A DNA stretch of 25,329 bases from Nemertoderma westbladi (GCA_032718475.1 JAUCBJ010001694.1:1-25329), one strand, 5' to 3'; positions 1 to 9,474 are shown, numbered from the stretch's first letter. Program-made: numbers and translations. Notes: generated by a model from the sequence alone, not told the origin.

Positions 1-420
1 ACTTCTCGCCCAATCGATCTGGTGTTCTTCCACCACGATCAATATCCTAGTGAGTACGGCTGCAGGAAGGATGAGAAGGGGATCCGAATAAACCGCATCC
101 GTCATCCTTGCTCCGCGCTCGGGTGTCAGCTCTACAGTATCTTCACTACTGGAGCTGTCGGGCCGCTGAGAAATAAGTTCTTGGCTCGCGGGTTGTTGCT
201 GTTCCGCTGCTTCTTGGTCCCGCTTGACCTGAGCTCGAGTGCCTATGATAGACCTACGGTGTTGGACCAGCCTAGGTTCTGTTATTACTACTGGAGGGAT
301 GACCTTCCTCACAGTGGGAGGTGAACTGAACTTAGGACTAGACGGTTCTACACCCTTATCTGAGTCGCAGATAGTTACATCTAATAAACTGTCTGACAGG
401 TTCTGCTTAGTATCAGACAT
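1..420 (-). CDS. N-terminal part of an unrecognised protein, running off the left edge
   Basis: A minus-strand frame opens with ATG at 420-418 and stays open for 140 codons to base 1, so only the N-terminus is in the window. The start has A at -3 in an A-rich leader, a good animal initiation context. The protein begins MSDTKQNLSDSLLDVTICDS. Residues 30-60 are rich in Pro and Arg, residues 69-80 in Glu and Gln, and residues 89-101 form a Ser/acidic stretch. A hydrophobic segment (about 114-130, with LLILPAAVLTRILIVV) is followed by EEHQIDWARS. No domain is recognised. A repeat-rich leader upstream and an acidic, Gln-rich N-terminus would suit an LTR-retroelement Gag, but this is inference. The stretch is GC-richer than its surroundings and is partly open in plus-strand frames as well, which weakens the case. 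It could also be a first exon. Confidence 0.45.
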   Translation of the reverse strand, partial: MSDTKQNLSDSLLDVTICDSDKGVEPSSPKFSSPPTVRKVIPPVVITEPRLVQHRRSIIGTRAQVKRDQEAAEQQQPASQELISQRPDSSSSEDTVELTPERGARMTDAVYSDPLLILPAAVLTRILIVVEEHQIDWARS

Positions 421-547
421 GTTTGTTTACCCAGTTGAATGCCTACTGCTATATTACAGTCTAAGCAAGTCCAGAAATTCAGTATTAACTGCTAGCCTAG
501 TAATTAATTACCGATACTGCTACTCAGTGTAGCGTGATATATAATAT

Positions 548-790
548 TAGAATACCGGTATGCTTATGGTATATATAAGTATTATTACAGACTAGGTTTT
601 TCACAGAAACCGGTATATAATTTTAGCACAAATATATATAAATATATAATAGGCCTATCGTGGATACCGGTATGCAGTTTACACCTATAGTATATATAAG
701 TATAATTATTAACTAGAATTAATTACAGAATACCGGTATGATTTCAGCACAAATATAAATATATAATAGGCCTATCGTGGATACCGGTAT
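548..790. repeat. Tandem repeat, ~117-bp unit, about 2 copies
   Basis: The segment around 621-673 recurs at about 741-790, an offset of 117 bp, sharing AGGCCTATCGTGGATACCGG. A preceding part-copy begins near 548, sharing the GGTATATATAAGTAT-like stretch. The 10-bp palindrome ATACCGGTAT sits at 552, 664, 730 and 781, with a one-base variant at about 608. The repeat lies upstream of the partial minus-strand frame at 1-420, so it could belong to that element's leader. Confidence 0.75.
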
Positions 791-1755
791 ATCAATTATT
801 TTAAATAATTGAATTTCTGAATTTTAAGGGTTACTTGGGTACTTTAACTTACTTTATTACCATTATTTAAGCAGTAGTCCAACTGATATTGAGACCTAAT
901 TGTTGTATGGCAGGCCTACTATTTATAAATCGTTTGAGTTGATTTATAATATATATATACCCGTTGAAATGGGTTTTTGTCAATGTTTGAAATAAATGTT
1001 ATTATTTCTGGGGGAGTCACTACACATAAGCTGTGCGCTCTCAGTGGAGTGCTACTTGTTAGACACTAAAACAAATAATTCTAATTTACCTAAGTTACTT
1101 AATACTACAAATTACTTACAATTCGGGTTGAGATTACAATCTCTAAATAAACACAAAAACTTAATTACAAATACACAAATACAAATTTTTAGGGTAATTT
1201 TACAAGAAGTCTACTAACCAGCCTAACAAAGGGTTAGAATATCTGGTTATTACAACGGACAGGTTACTACGGTATTTGAAAGTAACAAGTAGTAGTAAAT
1301 ATACTGCGTTGTCCAGATAGGAAAATACCACCGCCTGACGACCTATAACCGTATCGCTATAGGTACTACGTTATGTATCACGGAGTGTCCCTACCTAGAA
1401 GTTAATTACCGCGGTCTACCAGAACCAACGTGCCTATTAACCACTTTACAACACAAATACACTGCCTACACACTAATTGCTTTCGGAAAGCACTGTACAC
1501 TAAACCCTAAATTAGGTACAAGTACTTGTACAACAAATAATTAGTAGTTAAAAATACTTGAACAGCTAAAAGAACCACGGTATCTGCCGGAGTGACCAAA
1601 GCACAAAATTTCCAGTCTTTACCTACGCCGAGCAGCCCTGATGTAGTACCGGGGTTAGTTTAACTATAACGGTATGTATAACAAGCACAATTACTGTAGG
1701 AATAAACTTGGGGATATGAATGTTGCGAATAATCGCATAAACTCTGAATAATAAA
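791..1755. other. Non-coding, AT-rich, no gene seen
   Basis: No convincing reading frame on either strand; the longest are under 75 codons and look like chance. Short imperfect inverted repeats are visible near 1235-1325 (ACAACGGACA against TGCGTTGTCC) and 1345-1365 (CTATAACCGTATCGCTATAG). Nothing else is recognised. Confidence 0.5.
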
Positions 1756-2335
1756 TATTACGCTACGCGTACAAACTACTCAAACAAAATGCCGACCAAA
1801 TACTGACAGACTACTATCAAGCCTAAACAAACTACGGTATATGCAGACTCCGAAATGGTTAGTTAGTATGCGTTCTAACCTAGTAGTACGACTTATTCTT
1901 TCAGAGGGGGTTTACCTCACAGCACTGGAAGCCCCTACGTTCCCAACTGGCACTTTATCGGACATACACTCTACACACACCGAAATTTCCTCAGACCTAG
2001 CAACAGCCAGACAACTATCCAGCCTACAAATTATCTAAATAAAATTATACGCTACCCGTACAGACTACACAAACAAAGTACAGACTAAACGATGGCAGAC
2101 TACTATCAAGCCTAAATAAACCACAGGACATGCAGACTCCGAAATGGTTAAGTAGTATGCATTCTAACCCAGTAGTACGACTTATTCTTTAGATGGGGGT
2201 TTACCTTACAGCTATGGCTGCCCCTACTTCCTAACCGTTCTTTATCGGACATACACTCTACATGCACTGCAATCCGTTCAGACCTAATCAACAGTTAGCC
2301 AACAGTCAAGCCTACAAATTATCTGTACAATCTGA
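1756..2335. repeat. Tandem duplication, 289-bp unit, two diverged copies
   Basis: Copy 1 (about 1756-2044) and copy 2 (about 2045-2335) align along their length with an offset of 289 bp. Anchors are TACGCTAC at 1759 and 2048, TGCAGACTCCGAAATGGTTA at 1842 and 2131, and the shared TTTATCGGACATACACTCTA further on. The copies differ by scattered substitutions and small indels. No coding capacity is evident; a 65-codon frame in copy 1 is not kept in copy 2. Confidence 0.85.
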
Positions 2336-3862
2336 GCAGGCTTACACGCCTTCTGCTCAATACTGGCCTACAAATAAATAAAACTGACAGAAATAAGTAA
2401 GCTCCAAAAGAAACAAGGGGTGTACAGTCCCTAATCTCTTAAACAGCCTACCGGTATACAATACCACAATTGAATAATACTGCTGTACCTGTACCGTAAG
2501 TAGGTACCGGTCCGGATGATCAGGCAGTCAGGCCTACTGGTTACCGGTCGACCGGTACTTTCGACTAGATTGCTTACACCGCAATCTAGAAGCAATATCT
2601 GTTATTGTTTGCGCTTTTAAGACCTTTGACAGTTTAACCTGCCAAAATTAGAATGTCTTTTGGATGATATCTAGTCTTTAGCCTATGATGAGTATTTGAT
2701 ACACTACATTAGCCGAAGTCAGTCTATGCGCAATCATTCACCCGCTGGATATACCCGGGAGACGGAGTTCGGAGCTTAATGATTGATGGTGTAAGCCTAC
2801 CGTATTATTCGACGGATCGTAATATATAATCTCTGACAAATATTATTCACTTTCGGGAAATATTAACAGTTCCTTTAGGACGTGGCGCTCTAAATATATA
2901 AACAGAGTTATGACTTAAACTAGACACAACAAAAAGGCTATAGATTCACGTATATGGCGCATTCTTTAGGAGATGCTTTGTTATCAGTTACACTCATACA
3001 CAATGCTGCACAATACTGCACACTAATCTGCCGACCTTCACTAAATTTAGTCACGTATAAAGAGAGCAACAGACAATTTATGTCGGGCATATGAAATAGC
3101 ATTAGATTCACTTCAAACCACTTAACATAGGTCGCAATCGTTTATCTGTAACCGGTCTCTCTAACCTTTAGTATATCAAGAAGGTTGGGCGTCTGACTAT
3201 TGATCAGTATTCCGATATAATATTTCATCAACAAATATAATGAATAACCGACAGCAAAAGCAGTAATGTTAAGTAAGATATGTATGATATGTTTAGTTAT
3301 GGTTTGTTGAGTAAGCATTGATAAGGTAACTCGTTTGCATTGGTATGGTTAGGTTAGATAACAGATATACGTTCTATAATTAAGCCTACTAATGTAAAGC
3401 TAAAGAATGCTGATATACGGAGGTGCCAAAAGCCGATGTTCTTAGGCTCTGGGCAAAAACATAACACTGAATTACTGAGTTCTGTATCCACTTCCAACAC
3501 AGAGACAAAAAACGCTCTGATTGGTCAACCGAACAACGAGAGAACAAAGAAACAAAGAAATGTCGACGTGGCAATATCAGCTGTTAGCCGTCGTCATGGT
3601 AGCGACACTGTTTTCAAGAGTATCTAGCTTATCGCGTCACGAGATTGCGGATTATGTCCTCTAAAGTACAAATACAGAAGAAATGACTTTTATGTCCTCT
3701 AAAACACCAGTACAGCAAGGACACGGCCTTTTTATGCCTGGCAAACCAACTACAGAGTACTTTAAGGGAAAATAACCGGTTAATTACGCAAAAGCTTTTA
3801 CAGAGTACAATTTATGGTGCGAATTGGTGCTTATATTTGTGTGGGTATGTGGGTTTGGCCCC
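2336..3862. other. Non-coding stretch, no gene seen
   Basis: No supported gene. Short frames on both strands at 3389-3627 overlap each other and look fortuitous. An inverted CCAAT motif (GATTGG, 3517-3522) lies there, but nothing else suggests a promoter. Two small palindromic structures at 2542-2589 are listed separately. Confidence 0.5.
2542..2589. other. Perfect 16-bp palindrome followed by a 9-bp stem hairpin
   Basis: TACCGGTCGACCGGTA (2542-2557) is a perfect palindrome. Eight bases on, CTAGATTGC (2565-2573) pairs perfectly with GCAATCTAG (2581-2589) across a 7-base loop. ACCGGT-centred palindromes are frequent throughout 540-5820. Confidence 0.8.
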
Positions 3863-4313
3863 AATTTATAAAGTAACATTATATACATGAAAGCTAGAAC
3901 CGTTAAGGTTCACGAGTCAGCAAGTTTCACTTAAATACTTGGAATTTAATTTGGGTGGGGAGGGGGGAGGGGGGGGGGGGTGGGGGGTCGATGAATATTT
4001 TATTGGTGGTTTATGCTTAGTTCTCGAGATACCCTTCTACTCTCTCCTCAAAAATCCTGAAACCAGTTCAGGTAAGTGTGTTGGATTGGCTGTGTTAGAA
4101 TGGCCGGGTTGGTTTGAGTACTCCTACAGACATTACCCTCCCTGTCAGTGTGTGGTCCATACATCCGGTAAGCAACCGAAGGTGCACTCTCTAAAGCCGA
4201 GTGGGGGCAATTTATAATAATAACAAGTAATCACGAACCCCGTCCTCTTATAAGTTATCATAATTTTTTGGTAAAGAAGATGGTTTTAGACCTAATTTAT
4301 AAAGTAACATTAT
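3863..4313. repeat. 20-bp perfect direct repeats flanking a G-rich block
   Basis: AATTTATAAAGTAACATTAT occurs exactly at 3863-3882 and again at 4294-4313. The 411 bp between them hold a very G-rich run (3953-3987) and a fortuitous 92-codon frame that starts in it. The exact repeats could be an old duplication or the borders of an insertion; no terminal inverted repeat is seen. Confidence 0.7.
3953..3987 (+). other. G-quadruplex-prone G tract
   Basis: The run reads G3-T-G4-A-G6-A-G12-T-G6, which satisfies the four-tract G-quadruplex pattern on the plus strand with one-base loops. There is no gene next to it that it would obviously regulate. Confidence 0.75.
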
Positions 4314-4360
4314 TATTAATGCAACGTCATAGACAAAGTTGAAGATATGGATTAATAATT

Positions 4361-4450
4361 AACTTATCCTTTATTAACTTATCCTTTATTAACTTATTCT
4401 TTATTAACTTATCCTTTATTAACTTATTCTTTATTAACTGATCCTTTATT
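4361..4450. repeat. 15-bp minisatellite, six copies
   Basis: Six contiguous copies of AACTTATCCTTTATT, with C/T variation at position 8 in copies 3 and 5 (AACTTATTCTTTATT) and one T-to-G change in the last copy. AT-rich and non-coding. Confidence 0.9.
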
Positions 4451-5040
4451 AATACTACTTACATCAATGTGCCAATTGTAATAATAATGAAACATTTTCC
4501 AGTTAATACGGGTTTCACCCCGTTTGATATTATACTGCGGCATTATATATTAATATAACCTCGCAAGGAAACAAGAAGTAAAGCAAATGTTTCTTATCTT
4601 AGATTTAGAGTGATTTTAGAGATTTAGAGTTTAGTGATTGATTAGAGAAGTAAAAAATATGCCAGTACTTGCCTTTTGATCAGATAATCAAAACGTCTTT
4701 AGTATAGTACCATAATAATATCAATTAGCAATCTGTTATACAATATAAATACTAAAATCGATTTTTCAAATATATTATGAGCCCAACATTGTATATTTAT
4801 CCTACAGGTGGAGAATCTAGTTTATTAGAACTTCATATAATTTGGTATAATGTATAATATATTATAAATAAGACTGAGGTACCTAAACTATATTGAATAT
4901 AAATCAAATACCCGAAAGTAATATACTAGCCCCTCCCTCCACCCTATAAATAGTGTTTGCCACCTACCCCGCCCACCACCCTTGGCGCTCCGGTCACTCC
5001 GTTCCCTCCGCGGGAGGGTTAAGTAGTCGATTTTGATACT
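4451..5040. other. AT-rich non-coding stretch ending in a C-rich, TATA-bearing patch
   Basis: No gene is seen. At 4930-5018 the composition switches from AT-rich to C-rich; the patch holds a TATA-box-like TATAAATA (4945-4952) and a small hairpin, CCCTCC (5004-5009) pairing with GGAGGG (5013-5018). No reading frame follows within reach, so a promoter is not called. Confidence 0.4.
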
Positions 5041-6480
5041 ATGCAAAATCCGAGAACAGCGTTAGAAGCACATTGGATAGGCGAACATTTCTTGGGGTGA
5101 AAGTATTTTCATACATATTATAGTTTTCAAGATAGTCAGACATGAGTAGCAAAAATTTGAATTTTTTTTGGTAAAGTCTGATTTTACTGGTACCTGTCAT
5201 CCGAAATATGGATTGTAATACATCGTTAGATGCGGGTCCCCTAACTGTACAATCACATTTTTTCAAAAAAAAATTCCATCAACGGTTCTCAAAATATTAT
5301 CGAATTACCGAAAGCAGACTTTGGACGAACATATCTCCGGTACCGGTAGGCCTATTGAGTTGAATTTTTTTTTAACTTACTTAGAACGGTCCATTAAAAG
5401 TTTCTTAGTTTGAAAATTTTGTCTGAAAAGGCTTACATCAAAATTCTAAAAAACTGATCTTTTGCGATCATGGTGATCAGGGTCAAAGTTGTTAATATCT
5501 CGAAAACTATTGACCGTTGTACAAATCTGAATACATCGTTAGAAGCGCATTGGATAGGCAGGGGCGAAAGTATTTTCATACCTGTTATAGTTTTAGAGAA
5601 AGTCAGACATGAGTATAAAAAATTTGAATTTTTTTTGGTAAAGTCTGATTTTACCGGTACGTGTCATGCGAAATATGGATTGTGATATATCGTTAGATGC
5701 GGGTCCACTAACTGTACATTCACATATTTTCAAGGAAAAAATTCGATCAAGGGTTTTCGAAATATTTTGGAATTACCGGAAGCAGACTTTGAACGACCAT
5801 ATCTCCGGTACCGGTAGGCCTATTGAGTCGAAATTTTTTAAAATCTACTTAGAACACTCCAGTGAATGTTTTTTAGTTTGAAAGTTTTGCCCCAAAATGC
5901 TTAGAAGTAATTTCGAAAAAACTGATCTTTTCGCGATCATGATCTTTTGACCCTCTAGAATTGAACTTTTTATGCCCAGATTTTGGCTACCCCCCCTAAT
6001 TCGAGGGTGAGGAATCTTTTTGTGATGTTAAGTTTTTCCATACGGTGAACTCACGGGACTTGGTCTTCGAAATAAAATCGAAAACATGATCTTTCCTGAT
6101 CACGGCCTGATCAAATCGCTTTTTGAAAATTTCGAAATGCACAAAAGTTTCCCCTTCTTAATAGAAGTCGTTTAGTAAAAAAAAAATTGGGGGTCTCAAA
6201 CAAAGTTTTCGAGAAAATTTCAAAAAACCGAAAAACACGATCTTTAATGATCAGGTATCAGATCTCGAGAACCGGTTGTCCGATCGAGCCAATTTTTTTT
6301 TTAATCAACTCAGAATGGTCCAGTAAACATTTCCTACAATGAATGTTTATTAGAAAAATGCTTAGATTCAATTTTAAAAGTACTGATCTTTTCGCGATCA
6401 TGATCTTGAGTTTTGACCCACTAGACTTGAACTTTTTTATGCCCAAATTTTGGCTACCCCCCATAATTCGAGGGTTGAAC
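5041..6480. repeat. Diverged satellite, three tandem copies of a ~465-bp unit
   Basis: Three anchors of the form GATCTTTTCGCGATCATG lie at 5456, 5924 and 6385, giving periods of 468 and 461 bp. Copies 1 and 2 match well: the GTTAGAAGC..CATTGGATAGG block at 5061 and 5538, GTAAAGTCTGATTTTAC at 5171 and 5638, and GGTACCGGTAGGCCTATTGAG at 5340 and 5808. Copy 3 is older but alignable (5804-5924 with 6265-6385, and GGCTACCCCCC followed by AATTCGAGGGT near 5987 and 6451). GATC-containing short palindromes recur in every copy. Small reading frames inside are not conserved between copies. Confidence 0.85.
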
Positions 6481-7062
6481 TTTCGCCAACTTTGAAGAAT
6501 TGTTGCGGACTGTATTTCTGTCTGACCAGAAACGAAATGTCACATTAAGGAGGCGGGGGCGGGATTGTGTTCCGAGGTCGAGAGTACCAAGGCGTCGGCA
6601 CCTTTCGAATTGGATTTCGCTGCAGCCTATAGCATCTAAGAGATTACGGATAACATCCTTATCGGGTATTGAATCCGATTCCGAGATTCCACAGAAAATA
6701 AGGTGTTTCAGTCGCTCGTCTTTGTCATTTCTCGCAATTATCTTCTGTTGCTCGGTAACAATGTTTTTGAGTACACCAACTTCCCGGGTTAATTCGTCTG
6801 ACTTCGCTTCTGCGTTTAAAGCCCTGGACTCCAGGGCAGAAATTATCTTATCCTGTTCCTCGAAGCGAGTGTTAATTGTATCCAGTTTATTGTTTATTGG
6901 TGTAAGCTTTATGTCTAATATGTTTAGCAGTTTCGCCCAGTAGTCATCTGGGACTTGAGCCTTGTCGGGTTCCGAGTTTCGACACTCTTCACAGACTCCT
7001 ATAAATCGACCCGACTTTGGTAGCACAGTTTTGGATTCACCACATTTCTTACAGTCAGGCAT
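6454..7062 (-). pseudogene. LINE ORF1p-like fragment, cut off at its 3' side
   Basis: The frame starts at ATG 7062-7060 and has an upstream in-frame stop at 7074-7072; it is 202 residues long. It shows a Cys-x2-Cys...Cys-x2-Cys zinc-binding pattern (C4, C7, C24, C27), then a long charged heptad-rich coiled coil (about 45-110), then the start of an RRM-like nucleic-acid-binding domain: LIFCGISES (121-129), RRLG (156-159), RPRLLNVTF (168-176), SKL (190-192). This order is typical of ORF1 proteins of non-LTR retrotransposons, which bind element RNA as trimeric chaperones. After about residue 193 the frame runs into satellite DNA (a copy of the 465-bp unit) and stops, so the domain is truncated. 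No ORF2 endonuclease or reverse transcriptase follows. A domesticated host gene is possible but less likely. Confidence 0.65.
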
Positions 7063-7790
7063 ATTTAACAATTACAATCAGTACGTTACAGCAGTACAGC
7101 ACACAGCTACAGTATTAGTATCTATAGTATTTATTAATAGATACTACTGTCGACTAGGAAGCCAGGCGCGCGAAGCGCGCCAGGTTTGCTAGTACAATGT
7201 ATTAATTCCACCAACGACTCATATTATAGACTATTTTCTAATAACCTGAGACCGTCACGAGCCCGTGTATATCAAGACCTAGCACATGGCGCATAGAATA
7301 CGACTCAGCTATCCTGACACCCATGTAGTTAGTATTTGAACCAATCCAAAGGAGTCCCTTGAACCGCAATATAATGATCCGCAGTGGCAAATGCGGCACT
7401 TAACTCTAATAATATCAAAAGGACTGTGGAACCAAAATCAATATCGCGCAATATATTGTTGTTTTTGTTTTGAGGAAATCGCATTTAGTTGGATTTCGGT
7501 TAATAGATTTTAGTTTTATTATCTCACTATACCCCATATTTTATGGAGATTTCAAATCTTAGTCAAATCTATCAGCTATATATAATGATCGGGGATATCT
7601 TATATTTTATTTTGAAATAAATTTAGGAATGAATTTCCCAACATTTTATCATTGTCATTTTGACGTTTTCATTTTTGAGGTACATAATTTTACTAATAAC
7701 TGTGAAAAGGCATCTTTTTCATCCCACAAATGAGTTTTATGATATTGCTATAGTAAGCTTCCTCGACCGACTGTAATTTCAGAGACCACC
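7063..7790. other. Non-coding stretch upstream of the ORF1 fragment
   Basis: No gene is seen. GGCGCGC (7165-7171) pairs perfectly with GCGCGCC (7175-7181) across GAA, a very stable mini-hairpin in an otherwise AT-rich stretch. The region just above the ORF1 fragment (7063-7190) may be the element's 5' leader; this is inference only. Confidence 0.5.
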
Positions 7791-8103
7791 TAAAGCCCCG
7801 TTCACATCCAACGGTGCGTGAACGGTAAAGTAGTCTGGCGGTATTGAAGCGGTAAGCCAGGGGTACACTACCCGGAGCCCGTTCACACCCAACGGTACCG
7901 TTGCGGTAACTGATTGTCTATCTGTGGACTGTGAATTCAACAGGAAATTACATTAATTGTTTTAACATTGTTTAAATGGGCTGCGGTAAACCGCGCGGTT
8001 TAGCGCACAACTACCTGTTCGGTCGTTCACAGTCAGCGGTGTACCGCTGGCCCTGCGGTACACCGCGCGGTGTACCGTTCCGTTGGATGTGAACGGGCCT
8101 TTA
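7791..8103. mobile_element. Non-autonomous inverted-repeat transposon (MITE), candidate TA target duplication
   Basis: The left end reads TAAAGCCCCGTTCACATCC from 7791 and continues AACGG. The right end, read in reverse complement from 8103, is TAAAGGCCCGTTCACATCC followed by AACGG, so about 24 bp match with one mismatch. TA at 7791-7792 and 8102-8103 could be the target duplication, which would fit the Tc1/mariner-like group. A direct internal copy of the end motif lies near 7878 (CCCGTTCACACCCAACGG). The interior holds GC-rich palindromes: 16 bp at 7987-8002 and a perfect 22-bp one at 8056-8077, both centred on ACCGCGCGGT. No transposase is encoded. Confidence 0.75.
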
Positions 8104-8270
8104 CATTGTTAACGATTTACAATACCATATGTTGCTAATTTTAACTTCCAAATCTGCCTTCTAGCTGGCGTTTTGTTTTTCCACTGTAATGCCCAGATAG
8201 TGGCACACTTTGACCGCAAGTGAAAATAGCGATCTTCAGCGCAAATTGACCGCAAGAGAAATAATGAATA

Positions 8271-8319
8271 GTTTATTGTTTTGATTAGAAAACCTGGCTG
8301 TAACCGGCTCCTTTCCGCT
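8271..8319 (-). repeat. Copy of a dispersed ~50-60-bp repeat
   Basis: Read on the minus strand it contains GGAAAGGAGCCGGTTACAG, a spacer, then TAATCAAAACAATAAAC. The same arrangement occurs at 9914-9977, 11224-11280, 11894-11946, 11962-12011 and 12304-12346. It overlaps the candidate polyadenylation signal of the p22phox gene. Confidence 0.7.
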
Positions 8320-8712
8320 AATGTTTTTAATTTAATTAAATTACACGTAATTTTTCGAACCCAAAGTAATTATAAAATGAACATCGATTGCATGAGGTTT
8401 CTTTAACGTTCAATATCTCTTTATATAACGTAATATCAACGGCCAACATGAAAGTTAATTGTAATTTCTGCCGTGGGTTAAATTATGTGTTGAGTTGTGG
8501 GCCACGGTACGTCTACATAATGCAAAATCACCATCAATTTTCTTCATAAAACAATTAGAATTTTAATCAGATATGAAAGAGTTGTCGTTACTGTAGGTAC
8601 TTTATACATATTATAATAAAATTAATTAGTCATTGTAGGGCCTAACGGAGAGTATTGAAAAATTCATGTTTTTAACTCAAAGTAATTCAAGTAAATATAT
8701 TAACCAATTCGA

Positions 8713-8725
8713 CCACTAGGGGGAG
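8713..8725 (+). promoter_or_regulatory. CTCF-like motif just past the p22phox stop codon
   Basis: CCACTAGGGGGAG matches the vertebrate CTCF core (CCASYAGRKGGCRS) at all of its first eleven positions, missing the C that follows. It lies 15 bp beyond the p22phox stop. CTCF is conserved in bilaterians, but a single motif match is weak evidence for binding. Confidence 0.3.
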
Positions 8726-8739
8726 CTAAAACTGTATAA

Positions 8740-9474
8740 TTATTTACTTTCCACAATTATATCATCCGGGCCCGACCCAATCGTATCCACACCAGATCCG
8801 ATCTGATCCGGTTCGGAAAGAGTATCTTTACTTCCCTTCCGACACACCGGGTTCACTATTCCTTCACGACTACTGGCCCTGACCTCCCGTCCAGGGATCC
8901 CGGGTTCGACCCCTACGAACTCAATGTCCCGGGGGGCGACCCGCTCAGGGGGGCGGTGCAGCTTACCCGCGGGTTCACCCTTGGGGGGCAACTCGGACGG
9001 GGACCATTTCTCGCCCCGAATTGCCGCGACTAGGTAGACCCCGGAAGTCAGTAGCAAACAAACCCCCGCCGATACAGTCACTAAGTAATAACTCATTGAA
9101 GCAGCGAGCAACAAAAATACAACGAATCGTAAGAAATAATTCCTAGATATAAACCCAAGACGGACCATAAACGGTCGTAACACCGACTGATATCTACGCT
9201 TTAGCGTTCGACCAGTGGATTTTTTGCTTCTTGAATATTCCATGAGACATACGAGTAGACCCTCTCCAATCGCGGCCACGCTGTACACCCAATTATGCGC
9301 CAATCCAACCAATCCTGATACAATAAGGGCCACTCCGCTGAATAAACCCAGCTCATTAGCCCACATGGCCCATTCGAGTTTCCGAGGTTTCTTTCGCTTC
9401 GCGCCGTAAACCGGTTCGGTAATGATGTTAGTTGTCGAGGTTGCTTCCGACTTGTACGAGTAAATATTCAGCAT
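8740..9474 (-). CDS. CYBA: p22phox, cytochrome b-245 light chain (NADPH oxidase membrane subunit), intronless
   Basis: A 244-residue protein starting at ATG 9474-9472, with A at -3 and an in-frame stop upstream at 9495-9493. p22phox forms a membrane heterodimer with NOX catalytic subunits, stabilises them and docks cytosolic activators, supporting superoxide production. Family signatures are clear: EWAMWANE (34-41), CLMEY (76-80), RNYFLR (111-116), and SGVYLVAAIRGEKWSP (144-159). Four membrane segments fit about 42-61, 63-79, 113-134 and 136-152, with both ends cytosolic. Residues matching human Glu53 and Arg90, both hit in chronic granulomatous disease, are kept (E79, R116). Human His94 is Phe120 here. 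The human tail's proline-rich SH3 ligand is not preserved; a PxxPxR motif occurs at 191-196 (PGIPGR). There is a basic N-terminal extension of about 29 residues. The whole family domain lies in one exon, whereas the human gene has several, so this is intron loss or an intact retrocopy. No disabling change is seen. Confidence 0.93.
   Translation of the reverse strand: MLNIYSYKSEATSTTNIITEPVYGAKRKKPRKLEWAMWANELGLFSGVALIVSGLVGLAHNWVYSVAAIGEGLLVCLMEYSRSKKSTGRTLKRRYQSVLRPFMVRLGFISRNYFLRFVVFLLLAASMSYYLVTVSAGVCLLLTSGVYLVAAIRGEKWSPSELPPKGEPAGKLHRPPERVAPRDIEFVGVEPGIPGREVRASSREGIVNPVCRKGSKDTLSEPDQIGSGVDTIGSGPDDIIVESK

Larger units (their letters stand above)
8104..8739. other. 3' flank of the p22phox gene
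   Basis: No gene is seen. Relative to the minus-strand p22phox gene this is downstream sequence. A minus-strand AATAAA (plus TTTATT at 8272-8277) about 465 bases after the stop codon could serve as its polyadenylation signal. TTTGACCGCAAG and TTGACCGCAAG occur near 8209 and 8246. No long A tract marks a retrocopy end. Confidence 0.45.

Noticed and set aside
22-532. Plus-strand frames at the left edge
   Set aside because: They begin at weak or non-ATG codons, and the minus-strand frame has a better start context and more protein-like composition; still, openness on both strands lowers confidence in either.
3344-3358. Telomere-like GGTTAGGTTAG
   Set aside because: Only two units and no array, so chance is the simplest reading.
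3939-4217. 92-codon frame starting next to the poly-G run
   Set aside because: Its first part is a translation of the G run and the rest has no recognisable content.
4945-4952. TATA box promoter (TATAAATA)
   Set aside because: No reading frame or other promoter element follows; the downstream DNA is satellite.
6500-7192. Plus-strand reading frames opposite the ORF1 fragment
   Set aside because: They are antisense shadows; the minus-strand frame has the recognisable zinc, coiled-coil and RRM-like features.
8896-8920. tRNA-like B box (GGTTCGACCCC)
   Set aside because: It lies inside the p22phox coding sequence and there is no matching A box or cloverleaf.
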